In this document: positions 56,247-64,000 of the stretch, piece after piece
Position numbering within the stretch: position 1 is the stretch's first letter
Layout of the letters: every line of letters begins with the position of its first letter
NCBI GenBank assembly: GCA_006538405.1
Contig: BJKQ01000007.1
Coordinates: 1,054,001-1,118,000, forward strand
Source: Hansfordia pulvinata
Lineage: Eukaryota; Ascomycota; Sordariomycetes; Xylariales
DNA: 64,000 nt
Direction: 5' to 3'
Notes under the pieces: generated by a model
Seen by the model: the letters and a program-made list of their open reading frames with translations, nothing else
What the model was told of the DNA's origin: nothing
The model's database searches: none
Position numbers and translations under genes: made by a program

Positions 56247-57044
56247 TGAGCAGGGTGTTTGCGAGGCTCAACACAGTGTGGGCGGGCGTGTGATTGTGCG
56301 TGTGTGCGTGTGTTCGTATAAGGGAACCGACACGTCGGTGACTGACGTTTGTTGGTGGGGGTGAAGGTGGCGGGCGGTTGAGAGGGTGGGCGGGCAAGCG
56401 AGCGAGCGAGCAATCAAGCAAGCACGCAAGCAAGAAAGCAGTCGGGGTCTGAGGAAAAAGGGAGGCCACGAGAACAGAAACGAACAACACCACGAAGAAA
56501 TGTAGCAGGCCAATGTCCCCAACAGAACACCCAAGGCAGGACAAAAGAAGAGAGAGCGGCGGCGGCAGTGGAGTGGTAGTGGTGGTTGTGGTTGACTGAG
56601 GTGGCGGCGCCTCGGCCAAGCACTTGGTTTCTAAAGGTTTGACGAGAAACCATCAGAAGGCGTGCGGCAGGTGTGGGCACGTTCCGGCTCACCTCCATGT
56701 GCCCGTAGGGGCTCCCATGGAACCTGAAGGCACTCCCGGCCTCAGGGGGGGCTCTGATGTATCCCTCTGGGTACGGCGTGTAAGTGACACCAGGGACTTT
56801 GCAGCAGTCGGTACCCCGAGGGTACATCCGGGCCTTTCTTCCAGTTTTGCGTCCTCGGGCTCCAGCTCACAATGGACATCGACGGAGGGTTTCTGACCCA
56901 GTAGAGGCTCCACGCCTGGATGGAGGGCTCTAGGAGCCCCAGGTCCCGCCTGTAGGGCCACTGCTTAGCGCACCCGACCCTCTACTCATGTCGTAACCAG
57001 CGCAGCCGGACAGGCATCCTCCACTGGGAGGCCGTTCCGCAGGT

Positions 57045-57153
57045 CCTCGTAGGTAGGTAGGTAGGTACTTTGCCGGGAGGGGCCCTCGGGGCCGCCTTCA
57101 GGTCAGTGGGCGCCGCGGGCATCGGGTGTGTGTGTGTGTCTGTCTGTCTGTCT
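57045..57153. repeat. GTAG tetranucleotide, GT dinucleotide and CTGT repeats
   Basis: GTAGGTAGGTAGGTAGGTAC near 57050-57067, then GT and TCTG arrays at 57125-57153, in the gene-poor region. Confidence 0.75.
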
Positions 57154-58511
57154 ACCAGTGGACCTAACTAGTCGGCCTCGAATTCGAGTTACTGGTCGGT
57201 CGTAGTCGGAGCAGGCATGAAAATTCCACCCGTGGTATCCACGAGGGTGTGCCGAACTACTACTGGACGGGAGAATGATGCCATCAGCCGGGCAGTCTCA
57301 TCACTCGTTCGTTCTGCCGTCCGTACCCGCGGTCCTTTTGGCGACTGCAGGCTAGCGGAGAGGGCGACAGAACGCACGAGGCCCGGCCCACTGGCAGTGC
57401 ACGCGTAGGCTGGTGGGCGTGGGCTGAGGTGCAGGTTCATGGGATTCCATTATTCTTCATATTACCATTTGCCCCGAACTTGTCCAATAGCTCCGTGAGC
57501 AGCCCCGACACGGGCGATGGCCTTATTCACAACTCTGGGGCTGGCCTGCAGTAGACTGACGCCTGCTCCATCCGGGTGCGAGTACACACAGAAAGATGGT
57601 GGCACCGTGGGTGCGCCGTGCTGTTGATCTGGCGAGGACGGTTGCCGTTTCGGATGGCACCAAAGGCGCCCGCGCGTCTCGGCCAAGCTGGGTTCTGCAT
57701 CGTTGGCCAGGGAGGTCTTGGTCGGTAATCGTCTGTCTCTTATTACCTTACTCAGTAAAAGCCATGCCAGGCCGATTGCCGACTTGGCTGCCTGCCTCGG
57801 CGCCTTCCCCCGGCTATCGCAGGTACTGTAATAGGCTTGTCTTGTGCAAGCTGACGAGTGTATATGTGCGCCTCGTCTTGTCGAAGTCTACGGAGTAGGT
57901 ATGTGACGCGTCCACGACTTGACTTATTCATGTCGATCTCCGGGGGCGCATGGCGCAAGAGAACAGCCTCTTGGGGCCTTGCCTATCTGGTTGCCCTGCT
58001 CGAGGAACGGACTGGCTGGCTTGTGTCTGGGTGGCGCCGGCCCAGGTCACCGGCCACCCGTCTGGGCAGCCGGCGAAGCACCCCGGTGGTTGCAGGATCT
58101 TTGATAGGTAGCGTGCAAGCAAGGTTCCGGATTGCGCCAGGGAGATAAGTAGCCGCCCAACTACCAAGCACCAGCCTGGTCGACGGATCGCTATCAACGG
58201 CGGCCAAGTCATCAGTCTGGTCAGGTGAGGTCCAGGTCAGGTCGGCGCGGCGCACCGCCCGCCCACTCTAAATGTTTGCCCTTGCGCACAGTGCCGCGTG
58301 CAAAACAGGGACAGGACGACCATGGGGCATGGCTTGCCTAGACGGGCTCGACAGCATCTTCATCCTGGTACGTCGTGGCCAAAGCACGCAAGGGTCTGCT
58401 GCTGGCTCGCAGTGGCAGCCAGCCAATAGGGATGCGAAGCGAGCACCGTGGCGGGATTACGGAGCTGTGGGCGCCGGTGGGTGCAGCCGCCTGCTTCTGC
58501 TGATGAGTTGT

Positions 58512-58544
58512 GGGCGCGGTGGGCGCGGTGGGCGCGGTGGGCGC
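58512..58544. repeat. Nine-base tandem repeat GGGCGCGGT
   Basis: Three complete units and six bases of a fourth, without mismatches, in the gene-poor region. Confidence 0.85.
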
Positions 58545-61500
58545 AACGGCGGGCACCACAGGCCGGGCCTGTGCGCTTGTCAGCCAGTAGGAGCAGCCAA
58601 TAAGCCGCAACTGGCGGCGGTGAGAAGACCTGTGTCGACTAGTCAGTTGCTTGCCCAGAGTGAAGGAGGCTCGAGTAGGGGTGCGGTCACGAAAAGGAAT
58701 GGGGGAGAAAAAAATCTCATACGCGCACACATGCGTTCTGGTGCTGCGCAGCCCATATTATTCCTTTCCTCTGTGTCATGGAAACTGGCAGGCACTTGGC
58801 GCCGCCCGGGCCTAGACGGCTTTGAGAAAAGACCGGCCCCAGCATCGTGGCCGGCCCGGCATGCGGCGGCGCGGAGGCGCCGTGTAAGTGCAGAAGTGGC
58901 CAAAGCAGTGGCCTTTAGGGGTGTTGGCCTGCTGCATCGACCAAGACGAGGGAGATCGCTTATTCCGGGCTTAAGTTTGGGCTCTAGCCAGGGTCAATCC
59001 CAGGGCGAGGCGCTGCTGTTGCCGTTTACACGTCTCCAAGCCCGGGACGGCGCCGCGTCGCACGAGGAATGATGCAAGGAAATGCCCCGACGGCCCAGCG
59101 TGCTGGTGTACTCGTACGTGCGACGACATCGGAGCCCCTCTAACCCAGCAAGCCCCCAATCCTACAGGTCCAGCCGACCAGGGGTGATTCTCGCCCCTCA
59201 GATGCCATCCCAGCGACTGATCAGATTGGCACAGCGCAGCTCACAAGCCAGTCCATACCATGCGATGCCTTGCCAAGCCATAATCCAGGAGCCGCGCTGC
59301 ACGAGTACGTGGAACTGCCGGGTACTCGTAGGCACCTTAGCTTGGCTGTAACGAGTGCTGCGTAGTCCAGGGGCGGTGGCCAGGTACGCCAGGAAAACGA
59401 GTGTGTCCGTAAGTCGATCAAGTTCCCGTAATGCGCACTCTGCGGCTATGGACCCACGAAGTTTCCTCAAGTCCGGCTTGTGCATCTGCCCCAAGCTCCG
59501 GACGCCTGCGTCACGACCTATCGAGCGGCGCGGCTAGTGCTTCATCGACAGGCTTGCCGGCGCCGACCTGGTCACACCCTTGTGGGTTTTACGTAAGAGA
59601 ATGCCGGCTCGACCAGCTTTCATGCAATCGCTGCATGTTTGCAATGCAGCTGGAGCCGTCTTTGCCGCGCCGTCGAGAGGCTGATAGCATCGAAGATCGG
59701 ACCTGCACAGGCGTCAGCGAGCGATTACTCCGTAGGGTGCGACAACGCGCAAGGCTCGAGGGTTGACTTGTCGACGGCGAGGTGCTGGCGATATGAACGG
59801 CAATTCGTGTGCAGGTAAAAGCACTGGTGGGGGGGAGAGGGGCGGAGGTCGAAGTGTCAGCTCAGCGGTGCGTCTGCCTGCACGCCGAGAGGCCGGACTC
59901 GGCAGAAATCGCCACAAACCTTGCCACAATTGATCCGCCAGTGTCTGTGCGCGGCGCCGGTCATTGACAGCCCGAAGACGGGCCCCCGTCTCGCCGTTCG
60001 TCGATGGGCTCCGGCCGATGGAGGAGCTGATGAGGCCGCGGGAAAGCTTTGCCTGCAAGGCGGGCAGCCAGCCCCGGTACCCGAACCGTGGCTCAGAGCT
60101 GAGGCGGGCAAGGCAGCGCGGTGGGTGGGAGAGCAAGCAGCACGGCACCGGGGCAGCTGGAATGGGCCACTGAAAGGGGTAATTCCAACTTAAGCATACA
60201 CGGTGGGTCGCAAAATGCACCCCTGCCGACTAGAAAGCAGGGAGTCGCTCGACTACTGCAGGCAAAGCGGCGAGGGGCAGAGGCCGCGAGTGGCCGCATC
60301 GGCCGCCAACTCTCAGCTGTCAGTTTCCGGCTTCTTTTGCAGCTAGATTCCCATCCTGCAGCATGGCCCCAGTCAGCAATTTCGATTGAAATGTTGATAG
60401 CTGCGAATGGTGTAAGAATGGCTCACGACTATCACCCGCGAGCCGTCGCCATGGGCAGGTTTTTTGACGATTTGTTGGGCGATCAATCTCCAGCTACCGT
60501 TGCCCGAGGCTGTTAAGGTGGTCGTTTGTGCTGGAGGGTTTGAGACCAACGGATGTGTCAGGCATGGTTGACAGACAATTTTCAGGTTGCCTATGAATGA
60601 GTCCGAGTACCGCAGGAGAGTGAGCCAATATTCAGTCGCTGTTGATGCTGACGGCGTATGCGGGAGCGGCAAGTGAGATGGGTCAAACTGGAGATGAGGA
60701 AATGAGGCAGCGGGGTGTGATCCGAGGGGATCTAATCGATCTGCGGCGGAGGCGCGGTGGGATTCATTTTGCGTGGGAAGCAGAAGGGGCGCCCGGAATT
60801 GTTGTCGATAATGTCCACCCCACCCCAATGCCCCTTCCGGGCACACACCCGCACGCCCACCAATGCATTCAGCCTGGGAAGAGCAGCCCCGTCATCGAGC
60901 TCCCAACAAAGATTGAAGGCAGGGGCGACAGAGCACAACGCTGCCCTGTCGCACCTCCAGGTCTGTCCATTTCGGGTTGTGCTGCTGGTGACGCGAATTC
61001 GCAGACTCGAGGGCCCCTGGCCAGGTGTAGATGTCCGTACACCTGTAGGTACTTCCATTGTATCCAGACACCGAAAGGGTGTCTACCTTGGAATCATCCC
61101 ACACGCTCATCAGCCAATGCAGTCCATACCACGCGTGCGCACGAGTACCTCAGGTCCCTGCTTGGTACACAGACAGGTGCCACACAAAACATTGAAGGTA
61201 TCTGGGTAGGTGTAAGGTACTATGTAGTCAAACACCGAAAGCTCAATCTGTGAGTTTATGTATGGCCTTGTCCGGTTGCTACATGTAGTACATCTATTGC
61301 CGATCTGCAGGTCGAAGTTGAGGTTCGTAGGCGTGGCTGCAAAACTCAACAGCTCTACGACTACATTCGCTTTCGAAAGTTAGGTAGGTATGAGTACGTT
61401 GCGCAGTTGAGATATGCAGGTGGCCAGATACATGGCAGTGTTCGGTTCGCAAAGAAATGAACATCATGGGCAAAATCGGACTCGAGGGCCATCCAATGCA

Positions 61501-62869
61501 GCGCACATACGGAGTACATGCAATGTACTCGATGCCGTAGGTGTGTGCTTGGGCAGCCCGTGGGAGGCGGTGGTGCAAAATTGGCATGCAAAATCTGAGA
61601 GCTATTACGTACAAGCAACCCGGCGGGCGGGCGAGGCGGCTCATCACTCGTCGGTACCGCACCTGCTGTACTCGTACTCGTACGGCATGGAACCAACCCA
61701 ACTCCCTGCCCGTGCTGTCCTTCGTGCGCCGTAAGGTAAGCCGTGTCCCAGTGGCCCGCTCCCCTCTTCCCCTCCTCAACCCCTCCACCCCGCTCTCCCT
61801 CCCTCCCTCTCTTGGGCCTATGCCTTCGCCCTCCAGCCCGTGTCGCGTCGTGCCGTGGTTGTGTTGTGTCCCATGCACAATGCCATCACCCATGCGAACC
61901 TTGTCCGGTCGCATCTGCCCGGCGACAGCATCTCCGCGGACCTTATCATGTGTCGTCTGTCTCGGTCACCCGTCCGTCCTCTCGCCCGTCCAGCTCGCCG
62001 CCCCCCTTCCAACCACCAATTGCCCATGGCTCTGCCCCCCCGAGAATTGCACCACCCAAACGCACGTTTGGCGTCCTCGCCGCGCAGACGAACGGGCCAC
62101 TTAACCGCTGCGGGGTCCTCCTCACTACGCATGCACCCCGCGATCGCCTATCTTTAACGCCTGCGACTACCCAGAACTCGTACGCCTACTCGTACGCATC
62201 TGCCTCCCAGGTGTTTCCAGCCCTCGCGCCGACGGCCGGGGCTTGGAGCACCGACGTCGCCTCGAAACATCACAGACAATGTTGAGCGGCTGCCATCAAA
62301 GAACAAAGACACTTCTCGGCGGCTGAGCCAAAAACACAAACTCGCTGAACACGCTGCTTCGTCTCAGATCGCCGACTTATTGGGACGTTGACCTCCCCCC
62401 CCCCCTTGCCGGCGCCCCGGAATTACGGATCATTAGCTGGAGTATTGCACGAGCACGAGAAGGCCTTCCCGGCACGCGGACGAGTTCGGATACGAAGCAG
62501 CTGAGAGTCCGATGAGCCACTGAGGGAAGCCCGTGTGCCTTCGTAGATTGCATACGAGAGAAACCCACACGGGTTGCCTTCCGATCACCTTCACACTCAT
62601 CAGCCGGGCATAAGCCTGCTTCGTAGAGCAGAAAGGCCCGGCTGGGCTGGCGATCACCGGGTCCTTCAGGCCCATCTGCGCCGCCAAGCCTCAAAAACGC
62701 GCCATTTTCCCAGTGCCGGTATGTACGAGTAACACCTCGAGGGGCAATGCCCACGGCGCTACGCTACTGTTTTTGCCGCGCCTCTACGCAAGCCCTCGCA
62801 CAAGCACCGCGGCGCCCAATCACAGTCACAAGCTGTGCCACAAGCCCCCGTGCTGAATAGAGGGCAAAG

Positions 62870-62921
62870 TAAGAAGAAGAAGAAGGAGGAGGAGGAGAAG
62901 AAGAAGAAGGAGAAGAAAAAC
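62870..62921. repeat. Purine tract of GAA and GGA triplets
   Basis: About 50 bases of almost pure A/G with GAA and GAG triplets; a shadow frame of Lys/Glu across it is not a gene. Confidence 0.8.
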
Positions 62922-63114
62922 CGCTCAGCACCTGGCGCCTTATCTACGGCGATCCGGTGCTTCGTAGATTGCCGGCCGCGGCCCGGGCTTGATTTCAAGA
63001 CATCGTTGCCCACGCGTCTACTTAGTGCCTTCTTATCGCGCGATTAAGCCCCTTCCCGCCACTCTCACCCTGATAGGTAGACGACTGCCGGCTGACGCGG
63101 GGAAATTGCTCGTC

Positions 63115-64000
63115 CTAGGACGGAGGCCCCGAGCCCCAGACGTTGTTGGGGCCGAAGTACAGCCCGTCCATGTTGGCACCCATGCTGGAGAACCATGCAT
63201 CGTCGGGCATTTGCGGCGGGGGCTGGAGTGCATCCATAGGGCTGTTTGTGAACGTATCAAAGTTGCGCTGGCAGGCCCATGTTAGCTAGGTAGCGACCCT
63301 CCTGGCGTACCGCTCAAGGCCGGCCGCTCTGCACTGCACCCGACGGCCTCTGAAGGGGCAGTATGTTTGAGGGCCGAGAAGACTTACCCAGTTGTACCCG
63401 CCATTCTGGAAGAACCAATTGTCCCCGTTGCCGCCCAGGGCGTCCACGCCCTCCATGTCCGATGGGCCGTTGGAGGTGCCCATGGCGTCGAAGACGGCCG
63501 CGTACGAAGCCTCGGAGGGCCCGGTGCTGGGGTACGAGTAACCCGTGGACGGGTTGCTGCTCGGGTTGAGGTTGAGGTCGGCCATCGACGGGGCCTCGTC
63601 GCTCCGGTCCGTGAAGGTCGACGCGGATCCCGTCGCCGCAGAAGCCGGCGTTGTCGTCGCGGTTGTGGCGGAGTAGGAGGGGGTGGCGGTGGTGACCGCC
63701 GCGTTCGTCCCGGGCAGAGGCAGCGACCCGGGCACGGCGGCAGCGTCGCCCGCGTACGGCTCGAGCTTGCGGAGGAGCGTACGCACGACGCCGAGGGCCT
63801 TCCTGCAGTCGGGCTCCTTGGTGGCCAGCTCGGCCCAGACGGCGTACGAGGTGACGAGCCTCCGGTATAGCTCGCGCTTGCTTGGGGCAGGCGGCGTGGT
63901 CATCCAAGCGGCCCCCCCTCCTGCTGCCGCTGTCGACGATGAGCTCTGCTGCTCCTGCTGCTGATAATGATGATGATGATGATGAGCCCCCCTGGAGGCG
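63115..64000 (-). CDS. C-terminal part of a probable fungal transcription factor (partial)
   Basis: The 5' part lies beyond the window end. Exons here are 64000-63388 (continuing) and 63267-63115, split by an intron with GTAAGT donor, GCTAAC branch site and CAG acceptor. The frame is open to the edge through His- and Gln-rich low complexity (a CAT and CAG repeat near 63957-63991). Next come KRELYRRLVTSYAVWAELAT, a helical stretch ending in RTLLRKLEPYAG, a long Ser/Thr/Ala-rich linker, and a C-terminal block NSPMDALQPPPQMPDDAWFS and NMDGLYFGPNNVWGSGPPS. Such C-termini are typical of Zn2Cys6 regulators with an acidic/aromatic activation tail, but no zinc cluster is inside the window, so the family call is inference. 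Confidence 0.5.

Larger units (their letters stand above)
55442..63114. other. 7.7-kb gene-poor region
   Basis: No reading frame with a recognisable domain, codon pattern or coherent splice chain could be supported on either strand. The first kilobase is probably the nmrA promoter and leader, since nmrA is transcribed away from it. The rest holds simple repeats, GTACTCGTAC/TAGGTAC motifs (57050-57065, 59108, 59320, 61050, 61385, 61670, 62180) and mixed G/C-rich sequence without transposon features such as long terminal repeats or reverse-transcriptase motifs. Long non-coding transcripts cannot be excluded. Confidence 0.5.

Noticed and set aside
58272..59072. Plus-strand frame of 266 codons in the gene-poor region
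   Set aside because: Arg/Gly-rich composition driven by a GGGCGCGGT repeat, with no domain or splice context.
59714..60220. Minus-strand frame of 168 codons in the gene-poor region
   Set aside because: Pro/Arg/Ser-rich without any conserved pattern; overlapped by equally long frames on both strands, as expected from G/C-rich non-coding DNA.

Overview
The window is nuclear DNA of a filamentous ascomycete. Genes are split by short spliceosomal introns (GT...AG, often with CTAAC-type branch sites), proteins match Sordariomycete-type families (NmrA, Mkt1, Gid7/WDR26, Trs120, Mep ammonium permease, DUF2264), coding DNA is G/C-rich, and intergenic spaces are long and full of GTAC-centred short motifs. 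A hypocrealean fungus fits best, but the genus cannot be fixed from sequence alone. No rRNA, tRNA, transposon, CRISPR or prokaryotic-style operon was recognised.

Layout. 0.4-6.6 kb, all on minus: an oil-body-associated (DUF1264) protein, an AT-hook protein, and the post-transcriptional regulator Mkt1. 8.5-13.4 kb, plus: an isopenicillin-N-synthase-like 2-oxoglutarate/Fe(II) dioxygenase and acetoacetyl-CoA synthetase. 16.6-24.1 kb, plus: the GID/CTLH E3 ligase subunit Gid7 (WDR26) and the dynamin Vps1. 25.3-27.6 kb, minus: an RFTS-domain protein resembling the heterochromatin factors Raf2/DIM-7. 29.5-32.8 kb, plus: an OCRL-like inositol polyphosphate 5-phosphatase with ASH and RhoGAP-like regions. 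35.3-37.1 kb, plus: a Mep ammonium transporter. 37.8-45.0 kb, minus: TRAPPII subunit Trs120 and phosphoserine aminotransferase. 47.6-49.1 kb, plus: a divergent short-chain dehydrogenase-like protein. 49.6-55.4 kb, minus: a DUF2264 protein and the nitrogen metabolite repression regulator NmrA. 55.4-63.1 kb is gene-poor. 63.1-64.0 kb, minus: the C-terminal end of a probable transcription factor whose start lies beyond the window.

The genes are mostly housekeeping and do not form a secondary-metabolite cluster. Loose themes are membrane trafficking and phosphoinositides (Vps1, 5-phosphatase, Trs120), nitrogen (Mep permease, NmrA) and regulated proteolysis or mRNA control (Gid7, Mkt1).

The most striking signal is technical. 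Six gene copies carry seven single-base reading-frame breaks, and every one can be repaired by adding one G or C to a G/C run of 4-6 bases. That pattern points to homopolymer under-calling in the assembly rather than pseudogenisation. The best biological leads are the Raf2/DIM-7-like RFTS protein, the SDR-like protein that has lost its catalytic Lys and cofactor motif, very small exons (7, 17 and 33 nt), a GC-rich minisatellite just after the gid7 stop codon, and a family of perfect palindromes (up to 18 bp) built on ACTCGTACGAGT and GTACCTA motifs that recur in almost every intergenic space.
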